This document shows, one piece after another, positions 30,249 through 40,056 of a DNA stretch of 52,369 bases (positions are counted from its first letter, which is position 1; each line of letters begins with the position of its first letter). The notes beneath the pieces are model-generated. The model searched no databases, had not been told where the DNA came from, and saw only the letters and a list, made by a program, of their open reading frames with translations. The stretch is from Pantoea brenneri (lineage in GTDB: Bacteria; Pseudomonadota; Gammaproteobacteria; Enterobacterales; Enterobacteriaceae). The DNA is taken from contig MIEI01000028.1 of assembly GCA_002095305.1 (NCBI GenBank), forward strand, positions 1 through 52,369. The letters are read 5' to 3'. The translations under genes were made by a program, and so were the position numbers.

Positions 30249-32080
30249 ATCTTCTCTATTTAACAGTACTGTTTCCGCTGATCGGCTTCCTGCTGTTAGC
30301 GTTTTCCCGTGGTCGCTGGTCAGAAAATCTGTCGGCCGCTATTGGTATGGGATCGGTAGGACTGGCGGCGCTGACCACGGTGATGGTCGGCATCGACTTC
30401 TTCGCCAACGGCCAGCAGGCTTATACTCAGGCGCTCTGGACCTGGATGCATGTCGGCAATTTTGATATGAAAGTGAACCTGACGCTGGACGGCCTGTCGC
30501 TGACCATGCTGTCAGTGGTCACCGGCGTCGGTTTCTTCATCCACATGTTCGCCTCCTGGTACATGCGCGGTGAAGAGGGCTACTCGCGCTTCTTCGCCTA
30601 CACCAACCTGTTTATCGCCAGCATGGTGGTTCTGGTACTGGCCGATAACCTGATGCTGATGTATCTCGGCTGGGAAGGGGTAGGGCTCTGCTCTTATCTG
30701 CTGATCGGCTTCTACTACAGCAATCCGGACAACGGCAAAGCGGCGATGAAAGCGTTCATCATCACCCGTGTCGGCGACGTGTTTCTGGCGTTCGCGCTGT
30801 TCATTCTCTACAACGAGCTGGGCACGCTGAACTTCCGCGAGATGATGGAACTGGCACCGGCGCACTTTGCCGCAGACAACCACATGCTGCAGTGGGCGAC
30901 GCTGATGCTGTTGGGCGGCGCGGTCGGTAAATCGGCGCAGTTACCGCTGCAGACCTGGCTGGCAGATGCGATGGCCGGTCCGACGCCGGTCTCGGCACTG
31001 ATCCACGCCGCGACCATGGTGACCGCCGGTGTCTACCTGATTGCCCGTAGTCACGGTCTGTTCCTGCTGACGCCGGAAGTGCTGCATCTGGTCGGCATTA
31101 TCGGGGCGATTACCCTGGTGCTGGCTGGCTTTGCCGCGCTGGTGCAAACCGATATCAAACGCGTACTCGCTTACTCCACCATGAGCCAGATTGGCTACAT
31201 GTTCCTGGCGCTGGGCGTCCAGGCGTGGGATGCGGCGATTTTCCACCTGATGACGCACGCCTTCTTTAAAGCGTTACTGTTCCTCTCCTCCGGTTCAGTG
31301 ATCCTGGCCTGTCACCATGAGCAGAACATCTTTAAGATGGGCGGCCTGCGTAAGAGCATTCCGCTGGTTTATACCTGCTTCCTGGTGGGCGGCGCGGCGC
31401 TGGCGGCGCTGCCGCTGATTACCGCGGGCTTCTACAGTAAAGATGAGATCCTGTTTGGCGCACTGGCCAACGGTCACATCAACCTGATGGTTGCCGGTCT
31501 GGTGGGCGCTTTCCTGACCTCTATCTACACCTTCCGCATGATCTTCATCGTGTTCCATGGTGAAGAGAAAATTCATGCGCATGCCGGTAAAGGCATTACC
31601 CATCATCTGCCACTGATTGTGCTGCTGCTGCTTTCCACCTTCATCGGCGCGCTGATTACGCCGCCACTGGCTGGCGTACTGCCTGCCAATGAGTTTGGTG
31701 AAGCCGGTAAAGTGGGACTTGAAATCACCTCTGGCGTGGTCGCTGTGGTCGGCATTCTGATCGCTGCCGCGCTGTGGCTGGGCAAACGTGAGCTGGTAAC
31801 GAAGATCGCTAACAGTGCGCCGGGCCGTTTCTTCGGTACCTGGTGGTTCGCTGCATGGGGCTTCGACTGGCTTTACGACAAAGTGTTCGTCAAACCTTAC
31901 CTCGGTATTGCGTGGCTGCTGAAACGTGATCCACTGAATGCCCTGATGAACCTGCCCGCGCTGTTCTCACGTATCGCCAATAAAGGTCTGGTGGTCAGTG
32001 AAAACGGGTACCTGCGCTGGTACGTTGCGTCGATGAGTGTCGGTGCCGTGGTCGTGCTGGCTCTGCTGCTGGTGATTTAA
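30245..32080 (+). CDS. nuoL: NuoL, complex I antiporter-like proton pump subunit (ND5-like)
   Basis: 611 aa (613 in E. coli). About 16 helices include the long lateral helix at the C-terminus (near [20 protein letters not shown] and beyond). Mrp-type motifs are present: [17 protein letters not shown] with the key glutamate, [21 protein letters not shown] with the key lysine, and [15 protein letters not shown]. It is the distal proton pump of the membrane arm. Unlike the preceding tightly packed genes it is followed by a 210-nt gap with a repeat-like element. Confidence 0.97.
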   Translation: MNLLYLTVLFPLIGFLLLAFSRGRWSENLSAAIGMGSVGLAALTTVMVGIDFFANGQQAYTQALWTWMHVGNFDMKVNLTLDGLSLTMLSVVTGVGFFIHMFASWYMRGEEGYSRFFAYTNLFIASMVVLVLADNLMLMYLGWEGVGLCSYLLIGFYYSNPDNGKAAMKAFIITRVGDVFLAFALFILYNELGTLNFREMMELAPAHFAADNHMLQWATLMLLGGAVGKSAQLPLQTWLADAMAGPTPVSALIHAATMVTAGVYLIARSHGLFLLTPEVLHLVGIIGAITLVLAGFAALVQTDIKRVLAYSTMSQIGYMFLALGVQAWDAAIFHLMTHAFFKALLFLSSGSVILACHHEQNIFKMGGLRKSIPLVYTCFLVGGAALAALPLITAGFYSKDEILFGALANGHINLMVAGLVGAFLTSIYTFRMIFIVFHGEEKIHAHAGKGITHHLPLIVLLLLSTFIGALITPPLAGVLPANEFGEAGKVGLEITSGVVAVVGILIAAALWLGKRELVTKIANSAPGRFFGTWWFAAWGFDWLYDKVFVKPYLGIAWLLKRDPLNALMNLPALFSRIANKGLVVSENGYLRWYVASMSVGAVVVLALLLVI

Positions 32081-32290
32081 AGATTGATGAGCGGGGCAGG
32101 TTAGCTAATCTGCCCATTGAGAATGTCAAAAATTGTCCTGAGCAAGGGCGTTATCGTCGCGGCCAGTTTGGTTACCGCCAGCGCACAGCAACCGGAGCAT
32201 ACTGAAGTATGTGAGGATTGCGAGCACTGCCGGGAGCCAAAATGGCAAGTAAGATAGCCCGAACTAAGACAAAGAAAAGGGAAGTGTGCC
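32081..32290. repeat. palindromic intergenic element between nuoL and nuoM
   Basis: A 210-nt non-coding insert inside the operon. It begins with a 22-bp near-palindrome, gggcaggttag/ctaatctgccc (32094-32115, one mismatch pair). Further on, catac-tgaa-gtatg (32198-32211) is flanked by gcaa/ttgc, forming a central hairpin. The segment 32183-32265 (caaccggagcat..., gcgagcactgccggga...) has the layout of interspersed enterobacterial intergenic repeats such as ERIC/IRU, though I cannot confirm family membership. It has no strong terminator, so nuoM and nuoN can still be transcribed through it. Confidence 0.5.
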
Positions 32291-33811
32291 GTGTTATTAC
32301 CTTGGCTAATTATCATACCCTTCGTCGGTGGTCTGATTTGCTGGTTGACCGAGCGCCTCGGCGCGAAGGTGCCACGCTGGATCGCACTGATCACCATGGG
32401 GCTGACGTTGGCGCTTTCGCTGCAACTCTGGTTGCAGGGAGGCTATTCACTGACGCAGGCAGCGGGCATTCCGCAGTGGCAGTCAAGTTTCTCCGTACCG
32501 TGGATCCCACGCTTCGGCATCAGCTTCCATGTCGCCATCGACGGTCTGTCGCTGCTGATGGTGGTACTGACCGGCCTGCTCGGCCTGATGGCGGTGCTCT
32601 GTTCCTGGAATGAGATTTCAAAGTATCAGGGCTTTTTCCACCTGAATCTGATGTGGATTCTGGGTGGCGTGATCGGGGTGTTCCTTGCCATCGACATGTT
32701 CCTGTTCTTCTTCTTCTGGGAAATGATGCTGGTGCCGATGTACTTCCTCATCGCGCTCTGGGGTCATAAAGCCTCTGACGGTAAAACCCGTATTACCGCC
32801 GCCACCAAATTCTTCATCTATACCCAGGCGTCAGGTCTGGTGATGCTGATTGCGATTCTGGGACTGGTTTTCGTCCACTACAACGCCACCGGCGTCTGGA
32901 CCTTTAACTACGAGCAGCTGCTGAAAACGCCAATGTCGAGCGGTGTCGAGTATCTGCTGATGCTGGGCTTCTTTATCGCCTTCGCGGTGAAAATGCCGGT
33001 GGTTCCGTTGCACGGCTGGTTGCCTGATGCACACAGTCAGGCACCGACTGCAGGTTCGGTCGACCTGGCCGGTATTCTGCTGAAGACGGCGGCTTACGGT
33101 TTACTGCGCTTTAGCCTGCCGCTGTTCCCGAACGCCTCCGCCGAGTTCGCGCCGATTGCCATGTGGTTAGGCATCATCGGTATTTTCTACGGTGCCTGGA
33201 TGGCGTTCTCGCAGACCGACATCAAACGTCTGATCGCCTACACCTCAATCTCGCACATGGGCTTTGTGCTGATTGCGATCTACACCGGCAGCCAGCTGGC
33301 GTTCCAGGGTGCGGTAGTGCAGATGATTGCGCACGGCCTGTCAGCCGCGGCACTGTTCATCCTGTGTGGTCAGCTGTACGAGCGTCTGCATACCCGTGAC
33401 ATGCGTCAGATGGGCGGCTTGTGGTCACGGATTAAATGGATCCCTGGCCTGTCGCTGTTCTTTGCCGTGGCTAACCTCGGGATGCCGGGCACCGGTAACT
33501 TCGTCGGCGAATTTATGATTCTGACCGGCAGCTTCCAGGTGGTGCCGGTGATTATCGTCATCGCCACCTTTGGCCTGGTGTTCGCCTCGGTCTACTCGCT
33601 GGTGATGATGCAGCGCGCTTACTATGGCGAAGCGAAATCGAAAGATCCGCTGCCGGGCATGTCGCCGCGTGAGTTTCTGACCATCGGGGTTCTGGTGGTG
33701 CTGCTGGTGCTGCTGGGCGTCTATCCACAGCCGATTCTGGATACTTCGCACGCTGCCATGAGCAATATTCAGCAGTGGTTTACCGCTTCAATTTCAACTA
33801 CAAGGCCGTAA
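32291..33811 (+). CDS. nuoM: NuoM, complex I antiporter-like subunit (ND4-like)
   Basis: 506 aa (509 in E. coli). The start codon is GTG at 32291 (LLPWLIIIPFVGG after it), matching the family start; SD aaaaggga is upstream. About 14 helices; key charged residues lie in FFFWEMMLVPMYFLIALWG (glutamate), FAVKMPVVPLHGWLPDAHSQAP (lysine) and QTDIKRLIAYTSISHMG. It is the central proton pump of the membrane arm. nuoN follows after 6 nt. Confidence 0.97.
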   Translation: MLLPWLIIIPFVGGLICWLTERLGAKVPRWIALITMGLTLALSLQLWLQGGYSLTQAAGIPQWQSSFSVPWIPRFGISFHVAIDGLSLLMVVLTGLLGLMAVLCSWNEISKYQGFFHLNLMWILGGVIGVFLAIDMFLFFFFWEMMLVPMYFLIALWGHKASDGKTRITAATKFFIYTQASGLVMLIAILGLVFVHYNATGVWTFNYEQLLKTPMSSGVEYLLMLGFFIAFAVKMPVVPLHGWLPDAHSQAPTAGSVDLAGILLKTAAYGLLRFSLPLFPNASAEFAPIAMWLGIIGIFYGAWMAFSQTDIKRLIAYTSISHMGFVLIAIYTGSQLAFQGAVVQMIAHGLSAAALFILCGQLYERLHTRDMRQMGGLWSRIKWIPGLSLFFAVANLGMPGTGNFVGEFMILTGSFQVVPVIIVIATFGLVFASVYSLVMMQRAYYGEAKSKDPLPGMSPREFLTIGVLVVLLVLLGVYPQPILDTSHAAMSNIQQWFTASISTTRP

Positions 33812-33817
33812 TTCGCC

Positions 33818-35275
33818 ATGACAATAACTCCTCAACAATTGATCGCGTTGCTGCCGCTGTTAATCGTCGGATTGACGGTGGTGGTTGTGATGCTGTCCAT
33901 TGCCTGGCGACGCAACCACTTCGTTAACGCCACGCTAACGGTGGTGGGCCTGAACCTGGCGCTGCTGTCACTCTACTTTGTCGGCCAGGTCGGGGCGATG
34001 GATGTCACGCCGCTGCTGCGGGTTGATGGCTATTCCATTTTCTATACCGCGCTGGTGGTACTGGCGAGTCTGGCAACCTGCACCTTTGCTTATCCCTGGC
34101 TGACAGATTTCCCCGACAACAAAGATGAGTTCTATCTGCTGGTGCTGATTGCGGCACTCGGTGGCATCGTGCTGGCCAGCGCTAACCATCTGGCGGCGCT
34201 GTTCATCGGGATTGAGCTGCTGTCACTGCCGCTGTTTGGTCTGATTGGCTACGCTTTCCGCCAGAAACGTTCGCTGGAAGCGGCGCTGAAATACACCATC
34301 CTGTCGGCGGCGGCCTCGTCGTTCCTGCTGTTTGGTATTGCGCTGATTTACGCAGACTCCGGTAACCTGAGCTTCGTGACGCTTGGCAAGAGCCTGACCG
34401 ACAGCATGATTCAGGAGCCGCTGTTACTGGTGGGTCTGGGCATGATGATCATCGGTCTCGGCTTCAAGCTTTCGCTGGTGCCGTTCCATCTCTGGACGCC
34501 GGATGTTTATCAGGGTGCGCCTGCGCCGGTTTCAACCTTCCTGGCAACCGCCAGCAAGATTGCTATCTTCGGCGTGATTATGCGTCTGTTCATGTACGCG
34601 CCGGTGACCGACAGTGAAGCGGTGCGGACGGTACTGGGCGTGATCGCGTTTGTCTCGATCCTGTTCGGTAACCTGATGGCGATTTCGCAGAGCAACATCA
34701 AGCGCCTGCTGGGTTACTCTTCTATCGCCCACCTCGGTTATCTGCTGGTGGCGTTGATTGCGGTGAAAGATCATCAGCTGTCGCTGGAAACGGCCGGGGT
34801 TTATCTGGCCGGTTACCTGTTCAGCAGCCTCGGCGCGTTTGGCGTGGTCAGCCTGATGTCCAGCCCGTATCGTGGTCCGGATGCCGATTCGCTCTACTCC
34901 TATCGTGGTCTGTTCTGGCATCGTCCGATCCTGTCAGCCGTGATGACGGTGATGATGCTGTCGCTGGCCGGTATCCCGATGACGCTCGGCTTTATCGGTA
35001 AATTCTACGTTATCGCCTCGGGCGTCAGCGCGCACCTGTGGTGGTTAACCGGTGCGGTGGTAGCGGGCAGTGCAATTGGCCTCTACTACTATCTGCGCGT
35101 CACGGTGAGCCTCTATCTTAGCCCGCCGGAACTGCATACCCGCGATACGCCTGCTAACTGGGCCTTTACCGCTGGCGGTGTAGTGGTGCTGATTTCAGCG
35201 ATTCTGGTGCTGCTGTTAGGGGTCTACCCGCAGCCACTGATTACGCTGGTACAGATGGCCCAGCCGCTGATGTAA
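33818..35275 (+). CDS. nuoN: NuoN, complex I antiporter-like subunit (ND2-like)
   Basis: 485 aa, identical in length to E. coli NuoN, about 14 membrane helices. Motifs include [38 protein letters not shown] with the key lysine, [16 protein letters not shown] and [19 protein letters not shown]. It is the last gene of the nuo operon and is followed by a strong terminator. Confidence 0.97.
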   Translation: MTITPQQLIALLPLLIVGLTVVVVMLSIAWRRNHFVNATLTVVGLNLALLSLYFVGQVGAMDVTPLLRVDGYSIFYTALVVLASLATCTFAYPWLTDFPDNKDEFYLLVLIAALGGIVLASANHLAALFIGIELLSLPLFGLIGYAFRQKRSLEAALKYTILSAAASSFLLFGIALIYADSGNLSFVTLGKSLTDSMIQEPLLLVGLGMMIIGLGFKLSLVPFHLWTPDVYQGAPAPVSTFLATASKIAIFGVIMRLFMYAPVTDSEAVRTVLGVIAFVSILFGNLMAISQSNIKRLLGYSSIAHLGYLLVALIAVKDHQLSLETAGVYLAGYLFSSLGAFGVVSLMSSPYRGPDADSLYSYRGLFWHRPILSAVMTVMMLSLAGIPMTLGFIGKFYVIASGVSAHLWWLTGAVVAGSAIGLYYYLRVTVSLYLSPPELHTRDTPANWAFTAGGVVVLISAILVLLLGVYPQPLITLVQMAQPLM

Positions 35276-35293
35276 GTTCGACCCTTACCAGAC

Positions 35294-35321
35294 AATCAGG
35301 CCTGCGGGCCTGATTTTTTTT
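35294..35321 (+). terminator. intrinsic terminator of the nuo operon
   Basis: Perfect 9-bp stem aatcaggcc / ggcctgatt with tgcg loop, then a run of T to 35321, 18 nt after the nuoN stop. Confidence 0.92.
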
Positions 35322-35404
35322 GCCCGCAATTTGCCTGCGCGCGGCGGAGATTTGTTCCGCCACAGGCCGATCCGCTAAAGTAAGTAAGCTGACAAGGAGA
35401 CCCT

Positions 35405-35863
35405 ATGGACATAACCTGGCTGGATAAACATCATCGTGAACTAACCACTACCGAGCTGTATGCGCTGCTGGCACTGCGCTGCGCGGTGTTTGTGGTGGAA
35501 CAGCAGTGCGCCTATCTGGATGTGGATGGCGACGATCTACAGGGTGACAACCGTCATCTGCTTGGAATGCACGACAACCAGCTGGTCGCCTATGCGCGGC
35601 TGCTGGCCCCGGCCGATGCGGCCAGTCCGGTAAAGATCGGCCGGGTAATCGTATCCGATAGCGTGCGCGGTGCGCGGCTGGGTAATCGTCTGATGGAGCA
35701 GGCAATCAATAGTTGTCAGCAGCACTGGCCGGGCCGCGATCTGTTTCTCTCCGCGCAGGCGCATCTGGAAAGTTTCTATGGGCAGCATGGCTTTGTCGCG
35801 GTGGGGGAGAACTACCTGGAAGATGGGATCCCTCACGTCGATATGCTGAAGAACGCGCCATAA
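35405..35863 (+). CDS. elaA: ElaA, GNAT-family N-acetyltransferase
   Basis: Small acyltransferase of 152 aa (153 in E. coli). The fold is GNAT: LRCAVFVVEQQCAYLDVDGDDL is the typical ElaA N-terminal motif, and the acetyl-CoA pyrophosphate loop lies in IGRVIVSDSVRGARLGNRLME. A late FYGQHGFVAVGENYLEDGIPHVDML forms strands 6-7. The natural substrate is not established. SD aaggag precedes ATG 35405. It stands alone between the nuo terminator and the hairpin-rich element. Confidence 0.93.
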   Translation: MDITWLDKHHRELTTTELYALLALRCAVFVVEQQCAYLDVDGDDLQGDNRHLLGMHDNQLVAYARLLAPADAASPVKIGRVIVSDSVRGARLGNRLMEQAINSCQQHWPGRDLFLSAQAHLESFYGQHGFVAVGENYLEDGIPHVDMLKNAP

Positions 35864-35934
35864 AAAAGGCGAATAAATCTCAGTCTGGAATAGTGGCATA
35901 GCCAAATCAAGGTGAGTCTGGAAGCAATCGATAA

Positions 35935-36095
35935 GTTTAAGGCGAAGGGAGCAAGGTCAGAAGAGGAAAGCGTCCCGCGGCAGGGACAAAAACGCCGGGA
36001 GCGTTTTTGAACAACGCAAAGCGTTGGCCCGGCTAAGGGCGTACCTCAGGGATGAGGTGCGTAATCGCGCGGGCCGAGCAGTCATGGATGACAGC
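35935..36095 (+). repeat. string of short hairpins with GGA loops (repeat or structured RNA candidate)
   Basis: In the 343-nt gene-free gap between elaA and mdoD, five or more hairpins stand side by side: gtccc/gggac (35972-35987); aaaaacgc-cggga-gcgttttt (35988-36008); caacgc-aaa-gcgttg (36012-36026); acctca-ggga-tgaggt (36043-36058), enclosed by ggcccg/cgggcc (36026-36075); and gtca-tgga-tgac (36081-36092). caccg/cggtg (36143-36157) follows. Three loops carry GGA, and unpaired GGA occurs in gaaggga and gaggaaa just upstream. This resembles CsrA-binding RNA layout but could equally be an interspersed Erwiniaceae repeat. The flanking DNA 35864-35934 and 36096-36174 shows nothing further. Confidence 0.55.
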
Positions 36096-36174
36096 TTTTG
36101 CGTCTTTCCGATCTGACCGTGTTCCCTGAGCAGGTTCGATCTCACCGCTAATCGGTGCAGACTTTACCGGTATG

Positions 36175-36199
36175 AAAAGGCGAGGCCTGAGCCTCGCCT
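36175..36199 (-). terminator. intrinsic terminator of mdoD
   Basis: aggcgaggc / gcctcgcct (36178-36199, 4-nt loop) is a perfect 9-bp stem; on the minus strand it is followed by tttc, eight bases after the mdoD stop. It can also act on plus-strand RNA, where tgttt follows. Confidence 0.7.
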
Positions 36200-36206
36200 G
36201 TTTACA

Positions 36207-37865
36207 TCAACCCACCGTCATCTGCCGGTCATCAACATATTTGCGCTGGTCCGGTGCGGGCGGGAAGTACTGATAAAGCCAGGTTTCACTCAGAGTTTCC
36301 TCCTTGCTGCGCAGGAACAGACGCATATCCACCGGCTGGGTAGAATCGCTGTTTGGATACCAGTCAAACAGAATACGGTAGCCTTTCAGCGGTTCCACGT
36401 AGAGGATCTCAACCTGCTTCACGCTGCCGGATGAAACGGTAATCACCGGTTCAATGCCTTTCGGCGCCGCAGCCTGCAGATCGCCACCAATAAAGTCGAT
36501 GGCGAAGCGACGGCTCCAGGTTTCCGGGAAGTGTTCGCCAGGTGCCCAGCCTTCCGGGAAACCACCCATACCGGTGCGGGTAGCATCGACGCGCGCCAGA
36601 CCGCTGCGAACTGGCGGCAGACCGCTCCAGTAGAGTTTGTAGGAGAAGTTCAGCTCGCTGCCTGCCTTCACGGGTTCAGCCGGCTGCCAGAAGCAGACGA
36701 TGTTATCCAGCGTCTCACCGGTGGTCGGGATCTCCATCAGATTGATCGCGCCTTTACCCCATTTACCGACCGGCTCAACCCACAGGCTCGGGCGTTTGTC
36801 ATACCAGCCAATCACGTCCTGATAATCTTTGAAGTCGTGATTAAGCTGCAACAGACCAAATCCGCGCGGGTTCTCGTCTTCATAAGCATTGAATTGCAGG
36901 CGCTGCGGATTATTCAGCGGACGGGCAATCCATTCGCCTTTTCCGGTCCACATTGCCAGGCGATCGGAGTCATGAATCTGAGGATGGTAGGTGTTGCACA
37001 TGCGGCGTTCATTGGTGCCGCAGCTGAACATACTGGTCATTGGCGAGATACCAATCTGACGGATCTCTTTACGGGCAAACAGGTGGTTTTCCACTTCCAT
37101 TACCACGCGTTTATCTTCGCAGTGGATGATGAACTTATAGGCACCGGTAATGCTGGCCCCATCGAGTAACGCGTAACAGGTAAAGGTGGTGTCTTCCGCT
37201 TTCGGCGTTTCAAACCAGAACGCGGTGAAATCCGGGAACTCTTCCTGACCGTTACTGAAGGTGTTGATGGCGACACCACGGGCGGATAAGCCGTACTGGA
37301 ACGTTTCGTCAACGGCACGGAAGTAGCTGGCACCAAGGAAGGAGACGATATCACGGCGCGCCAGTTCCGGCTTTTTAAACGCCCGGAAACCGGCAAAGCC
37401 GAGATCGGTTTTGCCTTCCAGCTGTTTGGTATCAACGTGGGCATTGTTGTAGTTGAACAGCTCAGGACGGAAGTGGATCTCACGCGCCTGGCGGCTCTCG
37501 CCGTCGACTGAGAACATGCGGATACGGCGTTTAAAGCCCATCCCGACGTGGAAGAACTGAACGTCAAGTTCACGGTCGGGAATGTTGTTCCACAGTGAAT
37601 GGTTAGCGTCATACTGAATTTCGTTATACGCCTGCGGGGTCAGTGTCGCCAGCGTCTGCGGCAACGCGCCTGGCGCGCCACTCCAGGGTTGCTTCGCCAG
37701 GGCGGCCGCGTTCTTCTTCAATACGTCGAAATCGAAGCGTACTGCGGTTCCGTCAGCAATGCCATCTTCTGCCCAGGCGGATTGCGCAAACAGCGTTGAC
37801 AGGCCGGTCATGCCGCTGACGGCGGAGAAGGCCATTGACGCTTTCATAAACATTCTTCGATTCAT
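36207..37865 (-). CDS. mdoD: MdoD (OpgD), periplasmic glucan biosynthesis protein
   Basis: Controls the backbone structure of osmoregulated periplasmic glucans. Length is 552 aa (551 in E. coli). The start at 37865 ([13 protein letters not shown]) gives a twin-arginine signal with Arg3-Arg4 and a likely cleavage near AWA/ED (residue 32); an in-frame ATG four codons earlier is less likely. The mature protein follows the OpgG/OpgD fold: [51 protein letters not shown], and [19 protein letters not shown]. In E. coli the gene lies elsewhere on the map; here it sits between elaA and elaB. Confidence 0.96.
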   Translation of the reverse strand: MNRRMFMKASMAFSAVSGMTGLSTLFAQSAWAEDGIADGTAVRFDFDVLKKNAAALAKQPWSGAPGALPQTLATLTPQAYNEIQYDANHSLWNNIPDRELDVQFFHVGMGFKRRIRMFSVDGESRQAREIHFRPELFNYNNAHVDTKQLEGKTDLGFAGFRAFKKPELARRDIVSFLGASYFRAVDETFQYGLSARGVAINTFSNGQEEFPDFTAFWFETPKAEDTTFTCYALLDGASITGAYKFIIHCEDKRVVMEVENHLFARKEIRQIGISPMTSMFSCGTNERRMCNTYHPQIHDSDRLAMWTGKGEWIARPLNNPQRLQFNAYEDENPRGFGLLQLNHDFKDYQDVIGWYDKRPSLWVEPVGKWGKGAINLMEIPTTGETLDNIVCFWQPAEPVKAGSELNFSYKLYWSGLPPVRSGLARVDATRTGMGGFPEGWAPGEHFPETWSRRFAIDFIGGDLQAAAPKGIEPVITVSSGSVKQVEILYVEPLKGYRILFDWYPNSDSTQPVDMRLFLRSKEETLSETWLYQYFPPAPDQRKYVDDRQMTVG

Positions 37866-38201
37866 GCCAGAGATCATTCCTTAGCTGTTCGAGTTTGTCG
37901 TGACTGTCGTGCGAAATGCACTTTTATGGCCCGATAATCACAGGCAACAGGAGGGTACGACAGTCGGGTGACGTGAAAATTCAGTCCGGAGAAAATTTAT
38001 CAGATTAATCAAAGAAGCGAAGCGAAATTCGGTGTTTGCCGCGGCGTCTTACACTTCTTTGCGAAAGCACAGCTGTTATCCTGCTGGTCTGGATGGCGTT
38101 AGCAAATGAATTATCAGGTGATTCCTGGTGCGGTAAACCGGCAGAGCGCCAGATTGGGGCTATAGTTAATGGACTGCTTTGCAATTCACACGGAGGAAAT
38201 G
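37866..38201. promoter_or_regulatory. divergent spacer between mdoD and elaB
   Basis: 336 nt with no gene. It must hold the mdoD promoter (minus strand) and the elaB promoter. A -10-like ctatagtt at 38160-38167 without a good -35 sits about 35 nt before elaB, the pattern expected for a stationary-phase (RpoS) promoter; E. coli elaB is RpoS-controlled. Otherwise I see nothing distinctive. Confidence 0.35.
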
Positions 38202-38513
38202 ATGGTAAATCAGACTGATCAATTCGAAACCAACCTGGATGATGATATTACGCTGCTGACCGAAACGCTGGAAGAAGTGTTGAAGTCATCAGGTGATCCG
38301 GCGGATCAAAAATATATCGAGCTTAAAACCAAAGCGGAACAGGCGCTGCATGACGTTAAAGCCCGTGTCAGCCAGGCGTCCGACAGCTATTACTATCGTG
38401 CTAAACAAGCGGCCTACCGTGCCGATGATTACGTGCATGAGAAACCGTGGCAGGGCATCGGTATCGGCGCGACTGCCGGTCTGGTACTCGGCCTGCTGCT
38501 GGCGCGTCGCTGA
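38202..38513 (+). CDS. elaB: ElaB, ribosome-associated inner-membrane protein (YqjD family)
   Basis: 103 aa (101 in E. coli). A charged, helical N-terminal part includes LLTETLEEVLKSSGDPADQKY and RVSQASDSYYYRAKQAAYRADDYVHEKPW. It is followed by one C-terminal membrane anchor, GIGIGATAGLVLGLLLARR. This DUF883 family tethers stationary-phase ribosomes to the inner membrane and affects persistence and oxidative stress survival. Start ATG 38202 is chosen for spacing from the strong SD ggagga; the overlapping ATG 38199 adds one residue. Confidence 0.94.
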   Translation: MVNQTDQFETNLDDDITLLTETLEEVLKSSGDPADQKYIELKTKAEQALHDVKARVSQASDSYYYRAKQAAYRADDYVHEKPWQGIGIGATAGLVLGLLLARR

Positions 38514-38550
38514 TTACCTCTGACGGCACCGTAACAGCATACTGATGATA

Positions 38551-38578
38551 AAAACGGCGGGCGATCCCCGCCGTTTTT
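38551..38578 (+). terminator. intrinsic terminator of elaB
   Basis: cggcggg (38555-38561) / cccgccg (38567-38573), with four A before and ttttt after; 38 nt past the elaB stop. Confidence 0.88.
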
Positions 38579-38759
38579 GTTGCCGTTTCCGCCGTGCCTT
38601 GTCGACTCCCGCTATCAGCTATCTCCCCGCCGTGCCGCCAGCGTGCGACTCCCTCGCGGTCAGACCGTCAGCGCCGTTGGTGGTCAGCGGTCAGCGATGC
38701 TGATTGTGTTTCATCTGCGGACTTCCTACAGTAAAGCGACCGGCATAAGGAGAACCAAC

Positions 38760-39956
38760 GTGATCAGAGTAGAGATGCTTTCAACCGGGGATGAGGTGCT
38801 GCACGGCCAAATCGTCGATACCAATGCGGCCTGGCTGGCCGATATTTTGTTCCAGCACGGTTTACCGATGACCAGCCGCACCACGGTTGGCGATGCCCTT
38901 GAATCGCTGGTGAGCACGCTACAGGCGCGCAGCCAGCAGGCGGATGTGCTGATTGTTAATGGTGGGCTGGGACCGACCAGTGACGATCTCAGCGCGCTGG
39001 CTGCGGCGCAGGCCTGCGGTGTTGAGCTGGAGTTGCAACAGGCGTGGCTGACGCAAATGGAAGCCTGGTTCGCCAGTCGCGGCCGGGTGATGGCGGCCAG
39101 CAACCGCAAACAGGCGGAGATCCCGGCCAATGCCGAGCTGATTGATAATCCGGTCGGCACCGCCTGCGGCTTCGCCCTGCAGTTGAACCGCTGCTGGATG
39201 TTCTTCACCCCTGGCGTGCCGTCTGAATTTAAAGTGATGGTTGAGCAGCAGATCATTCCGCGTCTGAAAGCCCGATTTTCCTCGCCCGAGCCGCCAATCT
39301 GTCTGCGCCTGACCACTTTTGGTCGTGGCGAAAGCGACCTCGCGGCGGAACTCGAACCGCTGAGCTTACCGGAGGGCGTGGTGATGGGTTACCGCTCCTC
39401 AATGCCGATCATCGAGATCAAACTGACCGGTCCGGCCAGTCAGCGGGTGGCGATGGAGCAGGTGTGGCAGCAGGTGCGGCTGCAGCTGGCGGAGTGCACC
39501 CTTTATGAAGGCACCGCGGGATTGCCGGCACTGCTGGCCCGCGAGCTACAGCAGCGTGATTATCAGCTGACGCTCAGTGAGCAGTACACCGCCGGCTTGC
39601 TTAACTGGCAGCTGGCCGCAGCCGGCGTGCCGCTGCGTGGCGCACAGATTCTGCCGCCGCAGCAGGAAACGCTGACGCAACAGGTGGCGCGAAGCCGTGA
39701 ACTGGCGACGCAGCAACAGGCGACGCTGGCGCTCTCGGTTGGCGACCTGCAGCAGGAGGAGATTGCGGTGGCGTTGCATACGCCCGCAGGCAGCTGGGGC
39801 CAGCGCGTGAAGTTCAGTACCGGCCGGCATAATCTGGAGACGCGGCAAAAGGTGGTGGCGATGATGGCGATGAATATGTTGCGACGCTGGCTGCACGGCA
39901 GTGAAGTCACTACCGGTCACGGCTGGATTGATGTGATTGAAACGGTCAGGCAGTGA
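38760..39956 (+). CDS. yfaY: YfaY, CinA-like nicotinamide mononucleotide deamidase-related protein
   Basis: 398 aa (400 in E. coli). The N-terminal MoCF/CinA domain (MLSTGDEVLHGQIVDTNAAWLAD, VNGGLGPTSDDLSALAA) is followed by a C-terminal domain related to the NMN deamidase part of CinA. E. coli YfaY itself lacks clear deamidase activity because the C-terminal domain has diverged; here too that part (LSEQYTAGLLNWQLAAAGVP) lacks the canonical EACTGG-type motif, so function is uncertain. The start is GTG 38760 with SD aaggag; the frame stays open upstream to 38577, past the elaB terminator. Confidence 0.9.
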   Translation: MIRVEMLSTGDEVLHGQIVDTNAAWLADILFQHGLPMTSRTTVGDALESLVSTLQARSQQADVLIVNGGLGPTSDDLSALAAAQACGVELELQQAWLTQMEAWFASRGRVMAASNRKQAEIPANAELIDNPVGTACGFALQLNRCWMFFTPGVPSEFKVMVEQQIIPRLKARFSSPEPPICLRLTTFGRGESDLAAELEPLSLPEGVVMGYRSSMPIIEIKLTGPASQRVAMEQVWQQVRLQLAECTLYEGTAGLPALLARELQQRDYQLTLSEQYTAGLLNWQLAAAGVPLRGAQILPPQQETLTQQVARSRELATQQQATLALSVGDLQQEEIAVALHTPAGSWGQRVKFSTGRHNLETRQKVVAMMAMNMLRRWLHGSEVTTGHGWIDVIETVRQ

Positions 39957-39965
39957 TTTCAGTGA

Positions 39966-40000
39966 AAACAAAACGGGCACCTGAGGCGCCCGTTTTGTTT
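39966..40000. terminator. bidirectional terminator between yfaY and yfaE
   Basis: aaacaaaacgggc (39966-39978) pairs perfectly with gcccgttttgttt (39988-40000). The A/T-rich outer stem gives a T-run on both strands, suiting the convergent genes on either side. Confidence 0.9.
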
Positions 40001-40056
40001 CAGAATGCTGACCAACTTAACCCAGGTGGCTGTAAGTCCGGGGAACGCCGCTTCAG

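Noticed and set aside
32101..32397. 98-codon minus-strand frame over the nuoL-nuoM spacer
   Set aside because: Runs across the repeat-like element and into nuoM antisense; composition and lack of motifs argue against a protein.
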